Assembly: GCF_021412565.1 (NCBI RefSeq)
Contig: NZ_JAKCLJ010000001.1
Span: forward strand, 62,001-126,000
Source: Shewanella sp. AS1
GTDB taxonomy: Bacteria; Pseudomonadota; Gammaproteobacteria; Enterobacterales; Shewanellaceae
Direction of reading: 5' to 3'
DNA: 64,000 nt
The notes under the pieces were generated by a model. That model was not told where the DNA came from. It did no database searches and saw only the letters and a list, made by a program, of their open reading frames with translations. Both the position numbers and the translations under genes were made by a program. This document shows, one piece after another, positions 33,737 through 40,964 of this stretch; position 1 is the first letter of the stretch, and each line of letters begins with the position of its first letter.

Positions 33737-34561
33737 TTATTCTTTGCTTTCAGATTTGGGCGCAGCCTGTGAGTCTTTCTCATCAAGCTGACGCTTAAGC
33801 TCGCTGATTTCTTGCAGAAGCAGAGCCTGATTGTTTTCCATGCGCGATAAGGCTGTCTCAATCTCACAGCGTAGCTCCTGGCGCTGGCTTTCCAGCTTTT
33901 CGCTCTCATCGGGGGAGATAAACAGAGACGCCATATAACCCGAGATCACCCCGAAGAAGCTGACGCCGCAGAGGATCACTATGCCGCCGATGAAGTGACC
34001 GATTGTGGTCACAGGGTAATAGTCGCCGTAACCTACGGTGGAGATGGTGACCAGGCTCCACCAGATGGCATGTTCGGCTGTGTGTATGTTGGCCTCGGGC
34101 ACGCCATTTTCGACGATTAAGATCAGAATAGAGGAGGTGGCAAGTATGCCCACCATGGCCACAAGCAGGCTGGCCAGAGTGGCTTGGCGGCGCTGGCGCA
34201 TCATGGGGATCAAGATAGAGCGGGTCATGCGCAGCAGGCGGATCACCCTTAGGATCTGGAACAACCTTGCCATACGCAGTGGTTCGATAGCGGGCACACT
34301 GGCGATAAGATCGATCCAGTTTTGTTTCAGGTAGGCACCTTTATCGTCGGCGCGAAACAGACAGGCAAAGAAATAGCTGATGAAGATGGTGCAGATGCCT
34401 GTGTCGATAAATAGCAGCAGTCGGCGGGTTTCCTGATCTAACTTGGCAAAGGTGAGCAGCAACACGATAATCACTGAGATGAAAGAGAGTATCATCATTG
34501 CTAACTGGAATGGCGTCGGTGACTGGGTCAGGGGGAGTTGCCAACGCTTTTTCTCTGCCAT
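33737..34561 (-). CDS. Voltage-gated-type potassium channel protein
   Basis: The 274-residue protein has six membrane segments. S4-like basic residues appear in RVIRLLRMTRSILIP (~105-120), and the pore carries the potassium filter TVGYGD (~178-183). The C terminus (~220-274) is a charged coiled coil (SRMENNQALLLQEISELKRQL), probably tetramerising. It is the last gene of the minus-strand cluster that includes the PspA-like gene; 139 bases separate it from the RHH-like gene, so it may also have its own promoter. A role in membrane potential control would fit the cluster. Confidence 0.88.
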   Translation of the reverse strand: MAEKKRWQLPLTQSPTPFQLAMMILSFISVIIVLLLTFAKLDQETRRLLLFIDTGICTIFISYFFACLFRADDKGAYLKQNWIDLIASVPAIEPLRMARLFQILRVIRLLRMTRSILIPMMRQRRQATLASLLVAMVGILATSSILILIVENGVPEANIHTAEHAIWWSLVTISTVGYGDYYPVTTIGHFIGGIVILCGVSFFGVISGYMASLFISPDESEKLESQRQELRCEIETALSRMENNQALLLQEISELKRQLDEKDSQAAPKSESKE

Positions 34562-34700
34562 GAAAAATCTTCCTAAAAGCTAATGCGCTCGACCTAGCCA
34601 ATTTGGTCTGCGCACTCAAATCAAATTGAATCTGTCTCTTTTTATCTCGCCGCTGTGCCTATTGCATAGAGCCAGCGAAAGCTAGGGTCTCAGGCTCAGT

Positions 34701-35033
34701 CTAATCTTTTCCTGTGACAAAATGAACCAAGTCATCGAGAACCCGGCGTTTTATCTCCAGTTGCTCGTTGGGATCCAGCTGATATTTTTCGGCCAGAAGC
34801 TGGTAATCCTCCAGACTCAGGGAGACAGTTAGTCGCGGCCGTTTGGGTCTTTTAGTGACAGATAGACCCAAGATATTGCGGATCTGATCCGAGGGGCTCA
34901 CCCCGGCATCCAGCGCAGCCTTGCGGATAGAGTACTGAAACTTCTCGTCGAGGTCGAAGGCGACCTGGGTGGCTTTGGCGGCGTTCTGGTTTTGCTGCCA
35001 CTGTTCTGGCAGTGGATTCTTGCTCTTGGTCAT
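34701..35033 (-). CDS. Ribbon-helix-helix-like protein, candidate regulator
   Basis: The 110-residue protein has a strand-helix-helix pattern typical of ribbon-helix-helix DNA-binding proteins: TQVAFDLDEKFQYSIRKAAL then SPSDQIRNILGL (residues ~22-56). A basic linker (KRPKRPR) leads to a second, similar block, LTVSLSLEDYQLLAEKYQL then EQLEIKRRVLDDL. I do not recognise a named family. If RHH, it could bind the 13 bp palindromes found at the promoters of this cluster. AAGGTGAG precedes ATG. It lies 66 bases after the DUF4178-like gene on the same strand. Confidence 0.55.
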   Translation of the reverse strand: MTKSKNPLPEQWQQNQNAAKATQVAFDLDEKFQYSIRKAALDAGVSPSDQIRNILGLSVTKRPKRPRLTVSLSLEDYQLLAEKYQLDPNEQLEIKRRVLDDLVHFVTGKD

Positions 35034-35099
35034 TGTCTCACCTTAGCTTAGTGCGCTCTTATACTCTACTAAGAGGCAATGGGCATCTGGTTTATCTGA

Positions 35100-35747
35100 T
35101 CAGCTATTGCTAGGCCAGTATTCACGAATGTCACTCAAGGGGCGATAGAGACTCAGCAGCACATCGGTATCGCCATCTTCATACACCTCCACCTCGAGGG
35201 CAAATTGTTCCTCTTCATCGAGTAACAGATAGTGCTCAAAAGGCTCGCCCATAGTATGACCCTCATCCTGGGGTGGGCGCAGATTGCGGTAGTCTTCCCG
35301 GTGAAAATAGCCAAACTGGGCGAAATTGATCTGATGATATTGCTTGCCCAGCCACTGGGATAACGCCTCGGGCACTGGGGATTGAACCGCTAATTGCGCC
35401 TGAATGTCCTGCTCAAAAATGTCGCTGAAGGCGTCGAGATCGAACACTTGCTCCACCTGAGCGCGGTTGATTTTGAGTGAAAACACCAAAGCGGTATCGT
35501 CATCTTCATCCAGTGACAGATAAAGCGTGTCACTGCCATGGCCTTTAAGTACCCATTCTGTCAGTTGTTTGCGTTCAAACTCATAGGTATTCACTGCCTC
35601 GACGCGCAGCTGCTGTCCCCTGAGTTGTGGCGGCAGGGCGAAGCTGTCGTCCAGGGTGACCATATCGCCCGTTTGTAGCTGGTTTGGGTGATTAAGCTCA
35701 CGGGGCGGGGGCGCTTTCTTACCAAACAGCCCAGATAAAAATCCCAT
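35100..35747 (-). CDS. DUF4178/YjfK-like protein of the PspA cluster
   Basis: This 215-residue soluble acidic protein starts MGFLSGLFGKKAPPPREL. The middle (about 45-80, LRVEAVNTYEFERKQLTEWVL) resembles DUF4178, and its place after a PspA-family gene matches E. coli yjfK (DUF2491). I cannot decide between the two names without a profile search. Neither family has a known activity. It follows the PspA-like gene by 72 bases, with a strong hairpin in between that may reduce read-through. Confidence 0.6.
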   Translation of the reverse strand: MGFLSGLFGKKAPPPRELNHPNQLQTGDMVTLDDSFALPPQLRGQQLRVEAVNTYEFERKQLTEWVLKGHGSDTLYLSLDEDDDTALVFSLKINRAQVEQVFDLDAFSDIFEQDIQAQLAVQSPVPEALSQWLGKQYHQINFAQFGYFHREDYRNLRPPQDEGHTMGEPFEHYLLLDEEEQFALEVEVYEDGDTDVLLSLYRPLSDIREYWPSNS

Positions 35748-35775
35748 GCAGAACTCCTGACACTGAAAATGAACT

Positions 35776-35807
35776 AAAGCACCGGCCTGTTAACTGGCCG
35801 GTGCTTT
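35776..35807 (-). terminator. Intra-operon hairpin after the PspA-like gene
   Basis: A perfect 12 bp stem (AAAGCACCGGCC and complement) with an eight-base loop. The tail on the minus strand is TTAGTTC, a poor T run, so partial termination or mRNA 3'-end protection is more likely than a full stop. Confidence 0.55.
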
Positions 35808-35819
35808 CAAGGGTGGTGA

Positions 35820-36506
35820 TTACTTACGGGCTTTGATTCGGTCGAGCACGGCATTGGCAGTGGATTTCTGCTCACCAATCCCCGCTTCGGCCAGTTTTGC
35901 CTGTAGCGATTTATCGCTGTTTTCTTCGGCTAAGGTTTCAGAGGCCTTGAGGCGATCGTCAAACTGTTGCTGACGCGCCTTGATGCGCTCTAATGAATCT
36001 TTGGCATTGAGCAGCTTAGAGTTACTGCTGGCAAAGGAGTCAGTGATGCTGGCCGTGGCCTTCTGCACGCTTTCTGTGGTCTTGACCATAGAGAGCTGAC
36101 GCTGGTAATCCGCCAACTGACGCTCGGTTTTACGCACTAACTCTTTTAGGCGAGCCGCGTGGGCGCTGAAGCTGTCGTTGGCCGTTTGCTGTTCGGCCAG
36201 CTCTTCGTCAAGTTGGGCAATCTTTTCGGCCACTTCCAGTGCCAGGGTTTCATTGCCTTTATCCAGTGCCTGAGTCGCATAACCCTCATGTTCGCTGATA
36301 GCACGTTTGAGGCGATCGATCTCACGGCTGGCCTGCATCTCTTTGGCCATCACGTCTGTCAGTTCGCGTTTGGCCTTGGTCAGATGCTTCTCGGCATCGC
36401 GGATCTCTTGTTCAAAAATACGGGTCGAATTGGCATCGACGATACTTTGGCCGACTTCGGTCGCGCCGCCGCGAAACGCGGTTAAAATCTTATTTAGAAT
36501 GCCCAT
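35820..36506 (-). CDS. PspA/IM30 family membrane-stress protein (YjfJ-like)
   Basis: A 228-residue, almost fully helical coiled-coil protein. It starts MGILNKILTAFRGGATEVGQ with the amphipathic N-terminal helix expected of PspA, which binds stressed inner membrane. Long heptad stretches follow (residues 25-190). PspA/IM30 proteins form ESCRT-III-like assemblies that keep membranes sealed. No pspF, pspB or pspC is nearby; instead the neighbours are DUF2170 and DUF4178 genes, as in the E. coli yjfI-J-K group. It is probably controlled by the palindrome-bearing promoter upstream of the DUF2170 gene. Confidence 0.88.
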   Translation of the reverse strand: MGILNKILTAFRGGATEVGQSIVDANSTRIFEQEIRDAEKHLTKAKRELTDVMAKEMQASREIDRLKRAISEHEGYATQALDKGNETLALEVAEKIAQLDEELAEQQTANDSFSAHAARLKELVRKTERQLADYQRQLSMVKTTESVQKATASITDSFASSNSKLLNAKDSLERIKARQQQFDDRLKASETLAEENSDKSLQAKLAEAGIGEQKSTANAVLDRIKARK

Positions 36507-36568
36507 AATGAGACTCCTTCTAGTGCATCGGCCTGTCTGTCAGCCACTGCATGATTAATTCGGGATGA

Positions 36569-36982
36569 TCAGTTTAAGAAATCGCTGAGTTCATCAATCA
36601 CTTCGAGGCAGTTGTCCGAGAGTACAGACAGCTCCTGTTCTATCTCTTGCATGCTCGATTGCAGCGAGAGCGCACCGTAGACCACGTATTTGTCATCAAT
36701 TTTTGCAAAGGATGACAGCGGCATAGGGATGTTCAGCTCCAGCATGGTTTCAAACATCTCGCTGCGACGCGCCTGCTTGACCTCATTTTCGCCCCACAGG
36801 TAGCTGATGCAGAGGATCTGGTTACCTGTGACCGACACGAAGAGTGGGATCTCTTCACGTCCGACGATATTGACCTGCAGTACCTCGACATCGCCGTCTA
36901 TGGGATAGCAGTCAAATTGAAAGCCTGTGTGACCCTGTTCGCCCAGGTTGTTCAGGTGGTTAGCAATCTTGTGAATGTTCAT
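36569..36982 (-). CDS. DUF2170 (YjfI-like) protein
   Basis: The 137-residue soluble acidic protein has the DUF2170 pattern with MFETMLELNIPMPLSSFAKI and VVYGALSLQSS. The E. coli counterpart YjfI is also encoded directly before a PspA-family gene; function unknown. It is the first gene of the unit: AAGGA precedes ATG at 36982, and the promoter with two operator copies is immediately upstream. A gap of 62 bases leads to the PspA-like gene. Confidence 0.85.
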   Translation of the reverse strand: MNIHKIANHLNNLGEQGHTGFQFDCYPIDGDVEVLQVNIVGREEIPLFVSVTGNQILCISYLWGENEVKQARRSEMFETMLELNIPMPLSSFAKIDDKYVVYGALSLQSSMQEIEQELSVLSDNCLEVIDELSDFLN

Positions 36983-36994
36983 ACTTGTCCTTAT

Positions 36995-37007
36995 GACATA
37001 TTATGTC
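36995..37007. promoter_or_regulatory. Operator copy O2, GACATATTATGTC
   Basis: A perfect odd-length palindrome (GACATA-T-TATGTC). It lies at about +2 to +14 relative to the transcription start expected from the promoter at 37016-37043, 12 bases before the DUF2170 start codon. Its centre is 34 bases from that of O1. Confidence 0.8.
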
Positions 37008-37015
37008 TGCGATTA

Positions 37016-37043
37016 AAGATAGCACTGAGACATAATATGTCAA
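37016..37043 (-). promoter_or_regulatory. Sigma-70 promoter of the DUF2170-pspA unit
   Basis: On the minus strand TTGACA (37038-37043), a perfect -35, and TATCTT (37016-37021) are 16 bases apart. The O1 palindrome overlaps the -35 and the spacer, and O2 covers the start region, the arrangement of a repressed promoter. Confidence 0.7.
37029..37041. promoter_or_regulatory. Operator copy O1, GACATAATATGTC
   Basis: This is the same palindrome as O2 in the other orientation. Four of its bases are shared with the -35 hexamer of the promoter. Confidence 0.8.
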
Positions 37044-37071
37044 GTGCATTTTTTGCATTTAACACTCTCTA

Positions 37072-38799
37072 TCAGAAGAGGGGCACATTTTGTGTCTCCG
37101 ACCAGGCCTGCTGATGGTAGCGATACAGCTGCATCGAGCCTATGGCATTGATCTCAACCTCATCGGCCTTGTCATAATAGTCGCCGGGGAACTCGAAACT
37201 GGCCTTGATAAGTCCAGGCGTTAACCAATTCTCCTCGATAGATAAATGAGTTAAGTGCGTCAATCGCTGTTTGGCATCTCGGCCTGAAAGCGTGGCTATG
37301 CTCCAGCCCCACTCGCCGAAGCTGGGCACATTATGATGATACTGCTGCACGGTAAAACCGCTGCTAGCCAAGGTTTTACCTATGGAGATGAAGGCCTTGG
37401 GCGCGTGATAGGGCGAGGTGGATTGCACCGTCAGTGCGCCATCGCTGCTGAGCAGTTCCTTGAGTTTTCGATAGAAGAGATCGGAATACAGCTTGTTTAG
37501 ATCCGGATGACTGGGGTCGGGCAGATCCACTATGATGGCATCATATTTATCGCCGCGTTTAATCAGCTTATCCATGCCGTTGAAGGCATCATCGAAAATC
37601 AGCTCCAGGCGTTTGTCGTTAAGGGCATCAGCATTGAGCTGTTTCAGGGCATGATAGAGTCTCTGTGGCATGGCGCTTTCGCCAGCCTGAAACAGCCTGA
37701 CTAAGTCGGCATCGAGATCCACTAAGGTGACCTGTTTAGGCTGCCATTTGAACACTTGCCGCAAGCCCAGGCCATCGCCACCGCCTATGATCAATATCTT
37801 ATCCCGGCGTGCGCTGGCCTCCAGGGTCGGATGCACCAAAAATGAGTGGTAGATATGCTCATCCACACTCGAGAACTGCAGCCTGCCATTGATATACATG
37901 GAATAGACAGGTGGGAGATCATTGCCTCTGAGCCGCTCGGTAAAGGTGAGCTGCTGAAAACGTGTGGCCTTGGCAAAAATCACCTTATCTTTATAAAGCA
38001 GGTTATTAAAATCCTGCTCCCATTTGGGGCCATGACTGGCCAAAATTAGCAAGACCAGACTGGCTAGCAGGTGGCCTGCCAGCAGGAGTTTTACCCGGCG
38101 GATCTTGTGCCAAAAACGCCAGATAAACAGCAGGCCCGCTAACAGATTAAAACTGGCGGTGAGGGCGGCGGCCAACTGAATATCTATGGCCAGCATCAGG
38201 GTCACCCAGATGGCGGCGCCTATGCCTGCGCCAATATAGTCAGCGCCATAGATGGTGCCGGCATTGTGCAGCAGGTGGGCGTCGCACAGAGATTGTCTGA
38301 CCCTGGCGATCAGCGGGATCTCCATGCCTATCATCAAGCCAAGCAGTATACCCCAAAAGTAAGGTAAGTATTCACTCAGTCGCTGCAAGGTGCCGATAAA
38401 GCCGCCCTGGGGAAGTTGATCCGGCGGCAATCCGACCGTATTGGCAATGATCATAGGCAACTGCTGGCCAAAACCAATTACCGCCGCGGCCACTAAGATG
38501 GCTAAGGCGCCGATCAGGGCGACGCTCAGTTCCAAAATGGCAAAGCCGGTAAAGGCGCAGCGGATCTTGCGGGCGGCAAAGGCGCCGACGCCCATGGAGA
38601 CTATCATCAGGCCTATCATAGTGTAGATGGCCGCTTCTAATGCCCCTAGCACTCGCCCAGCATAGTGGGAGAGCAGGTATTCGTAGATAAGACCGCAGGC
38701 GGCCAACACTGCCATAATGCCCAGCAACAGGAAGTCGTCAAACCAGCTCAGTTTCTTGGCGCCAAGCTGAGTTGGCGCGGGGGCAGAGTTAGCTGTCAT
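37072..38799 (-). CDS. Membrane-fused spermidine-synthase-like protein
   Basis: The 575-residue protein has about seven membrane helices in residues 20-265 and a cytoplasmic aminopropyltransferase-type domain after ~285. Motifs of that fold are YINGRLQFSSVDEHIYHS, IIGGGDGLGLRQV (cofactor binding), VDLDADLV, DDAF and VDLPDPSHPDLNKLYS. The Asp residues that bind polyamine are largely kept, but the usual S-D pair in IVDSSDP is L-P here, so activity needs testing. It probably makes or modifies polyamines at the membrane. It sits between the DUF350 gene and the DUF2170-pspA unit, all on one strand. Confidence 0.85.
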   Translation of the reverse strand: MTANSAPAPTQLGAKKLSWFDDFLLLGIMAVLAACGLIYEYLLSHYAGRVLGALEAAIYTMIGLMIVSMGVGAFAARKIRCAFTGFAILELSVALIGALAILVAAAVIGFGQQLPMIIANTVGLPPDQLPQGGFIGTLQRLSEYLPYFWGILLGLMIGMEIPLIARVRQSLCDAHLLHNAGTIYGADYIGAGIGAAIWVTLMLAIDIQLAAALTASFNLLAGLLFIWRFWHKIRRVKLLLAGHLLASLVLLILASHGPKWEQDFNNLLYKDKVIFAKATRFQQLTFTERLRGNDLPPVYSMYINGRLQFSSVDEHIYHSFLVHPTLEASARRDKILIIGGGDGLGLRQVFKWQPKQVTLVDLDADLVRLFQAGESAMPQRLYHALKQLNADALNDKRLELIFDDAFNGMDKLIKRGDKYDAIIVDLPDPSHPDLNKLYSDLFYRKLKELLSSDGALTVQSTSPYHAPKAFISIGKTLASSGFTVQQYHHNVPSFGEWGWSIATLSGRDAKQRLTHLTHLSIEENWLTPGLIKASFEFPGDYYDKADEVEINAIGSMQLYRYHQQAWSETQNVPLF

Positions 38800-38843
38800 A
38801 TTTCGCAGTTATCATCCTTAGCACCCATAGCAATGCGTGTCAC

Positions 38844-39743
38844 CTAGACCATCAGGCTGGTCAAGATCAGGGCGATGGCGATGCTGATAGCCAGCTCCAC
38901 CGTGGCGATGCCGATATTTTGCTGCTGCTCTACCTCGGTGGCGATATCGATGTGAGCAAGCACTAACTTCTTCACTAAGGTCTGCAGCAGCGACAGAGCG
39001 ATAAGCATGATGACAGAGAAGACAAGCCAGCCCACCAGATTACTCAGGTAGGCTGCGGGCGAGTAGATGATGAAATGACTGGCGGCATTAAAGCTCAGCG
39101 CCATGGCCAGCATATAACCGCTGTGGCGAATGGCGAGGGCGGTTTCTCCCTGGACGAGAGCCTGCTGCATCGAGCCATTCTGCTGACGTTTGGCATAGCC
39201 TTTCTCACGCATGCGGATCAGCAGCACTAACATCAGCTGGGAGATAATAAAGGCGCTGAAGATGGCGATAAAGGTATCTAAGGTGAGATCTTCGACCCAA
39301 ATCAGCACGGCGCGAATAATGATGGCGGTGGCAATAGCCGCGGTGGCATCCACTATGGCGACCGGGATATTACCTTTAAGGATCAGGGTATTTTTGTCTA
39401 TCTCATTGAGGGCGATTTTATCGTGCAGCAAGCGGCCAAACTTAATCAGAATCAAGCCGAAGACGCCGTAAGCCGTCATACCCATGGCTTCAATGGCGTA
39501 GGATTGCGCCGCCTCGCCTGTGATAGCGCCGCTCAGCACTATGCCAAGGCCTGCGACCGCGCCGGCCGTACTGATGCCAAAGGCGAAATTATCCCGCTCC
39601 GCGAGTTCGTGGGTGCTGCTGACTTTGACGCTCCAGCCCTGTAGATAACGCATTGCTGTTAACAGGGCGATGGCTATCGCCAGATCGATACCGAGTATGA
39701 TGGCAAGTTGCTGGCTGATGCCGAATTGTTCAAAAATGGTCAT
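38844..39743 (-). CDS. Tandem DUF350 membrane protein (YjfL-like)
   Basis: A 299-residue, very hydrophobic protein with two DUF350 units (about 10-145 and 160-299), each containing the family pattern, for example FAFGISTAGAVAGLGIVLSG in the first. E. coli YjfL has one unit. DUF350 proteins are of unknown function and often travel with PspA-family and spermidine-synthase-like genes. It starts 11 bases after the lipoprotein stop and ends 44 bases before the synthase-like gene, so the three form an operon. Confidence 0.85.
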   Translation of the reverse strand: MTIFEQFGISQQLAIILGIDLAIAIALLTAMRYLQGWSVKVSSTHELAERDNFAFGISTAGAVAGLGIVLSGAITGEAAQSYAIEAMGMTAYGVFGLILIKFGRLLHDKIALNEIDKNTLILKGNIPVAIVDATAAIATAIIIRAVLIWVEDLTLDTFIAIFSAFIISQLMLVLLIRMREKGYAKRQQNGSMQQALVQGETALAIRHSGYMLAMALSFNAASHFIIYSPAAYLSNLVGWLVFSVIMLIALSLLQTLVKKLVLAHIDIATEVEQQQNIGIATVELAISIAIALILTSLMV

Positions 39744-39754
39744 CTTAATTTCCT

Positions 39755-40711
39755 TTATTTGCCGCGACGAACACCGCGGGTAGTGCGGCTGCCTGAATTT
39801 CTAAAATTGCTGCTGTTGGCGTAGTTTGAGCGAAACTTGCTGCCTGAACTGCGCTTGCCGACCGTGCTGGCTTTGGGGGCGCTGCTGCTCTGTCTCGATA
39901 GGCTGGTTGAGCCTGCGCGGGACTTGGCATAGGGGCTGTCGAAACGCTTACCCTGGTTATTGAACTGCTTCTTGGTGCGCTCAAAGGTCTGGTTTTGCGC
40001 TTGTGCCTGCTTGGGTGAGGTGTAGCGATAGCGGCCAACATCATTGTAGTAGCTGTAATCGCGGCGACTCGACCAGCGATCGTAAGAGACTGGGCCACGG
40101 ACTAAGTTAGAGAACATGGAGTACATGCCATACCAGGCCCAGAACGACATACCGTTAGAGCCGGTTTGCCAGCTGCCGTAGGCGGGATTGCCCACCAGTT
40201 GGCTGCCGGCGCCAAAATCCTCGGCGCCGTTAGCTAATACCGCCGCTTCGCGGCTGATGGCGTTGACTCTGGCCAGGGCACCGTTTGACATATCGGCGAC
40301 CACATTGACCGGATCTGACAGCATATCGTTGTACAGACTCGGGTCGGCGGCCTGATAGAGGTTTTGCGCCTCTTCGAGCTGCTGATCCAGATCGACAAAA
40401 TTACTGCTATTACCCAACTCTTCAAGGCGGCGCTTGAGGGAGTTATACATAGGCCCTTGGGTGGAAGCGTCTTTGGCCAGCTCCTCTAGCAGGGGAGTCA
40501 ACTCAGGCTTTTGAGTTTGTAGCAGATTGGCGTATTGTTTAAGCAGGTTAGCATTACGTATCTCCCCCTTTTCGAGGGCCGAACCTAAATAAGCTACCCG
40601 CTCCTGTGCCAATTGCTGAAATTGGGCAATCCTTTCCGGTCTGTCATCGCCACAGCCCCCAAGGAGCAGGAGCAGCAACAGAGGAAACATTCGCATAAGC
40701 ATAGCTGCCAT
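39755..40711 (-). CDS. Lipoprotein heading the DUF350/synthase operon
   Basis: The 318-residue protein has a lipoprotein signal (MFPLLLLLLLGGC). A helical N-terminal half follows (about 30-150), then an aromatic-rich part (WAWYGMYSMFSN, YDRWSSRRDYSYYNDVGRYR) and a basic Ser/Arg-rich C terminus ending TTRGVRRGK. I do not recognise a domain; a relationship to YjfM is possible but not shown. ATG at 40711 is chosen because GGAG lies five bases upstream. Being basic and surface or periplasmic, it could contact lipopolysaccharide or phospholipid headgroups (inference). Confidence 0.7.
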   Translation of the reverse strand: MAAMLMRMFPLLLLLLLGGCGDDRPERIAQFQQLAQERVAYLGSALEKGEIRNANLLKQYANLLQTQKPELTPLLEELAKDASTQGPMYNSLKRRLEELGNSSNFVDLDQQLEEAQNLYQAADPSLYNDMLSDPVNVVADMSNGALARVNAISREAAVLANGAEDFGAGSQLVGNPAYGSWQTGSNGMSFWAWYGMYSMFSNLVRGPVSYDRWSSRRDYSYYNDVGRYRYTSPKQAQAQNQTFERTKKQFNNQGKRFDSPYAKSRAGSTSLSRQSSSAPKASTVGKRSSGSKFRSNYANSSNFRNSGSRTTRGVRRGK

Positions 40712-40892
40712 GTGTTCTCCATAAAGTGCGTTGAGTGTTAAATCGGGCAATCTCGCTAGCCCGGTGACCCATATCTTGCATAATATCCTTATCAGATGGG
40801 TTATAGTAAAGCCTAGATGCGACCCGAGTGCTATCCATAGCATTTTCAGTTGGATAGCAAGGCTGATGATATTTATTGCGTTATGTTAGATG

Positions 40893-40920
40893 ATTATGAC
40901 AGATATCGAGTTTGACTCAA
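40893..40920 (-). promoter_or_regulatory. Candidate promoter of the lipoprotein operon
   Basis: On the minus strand TTGAGT (40915-40920) and CATAAT (40893-40898) are 16 bases apart. The third operator copy abuts the -35. The start codon is about 180 bases downstream, leaving a long leader. Confidence 0.4.
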
Positions 40921-40941
40921 GACATATTATGTCGGTGTATT
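40912..40941 (+). promoter_or_regulatory. Candidate promoter of glnE
   Basis: TTGACT (40912-40917) and TGTATT (40936-40941) are 18 bases apart, just before the glnE start at 40965. The operator palindrome fills the spacer. Confidence 0.45.
40921..40933. promoter_or_regulatory. Operator copy O3, GACATATTATGTC
   Basis: Identical in sequence to O2 but about 3.9 kb away, in the divergent region between the lipoprotein operon and glnE. Its presence at both ends of the cluster ties the two transcription units together. Confidence 0.8.
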
Positions 40942-40964
40942 AATGGTTAGGAAGTGTTTGGGCA

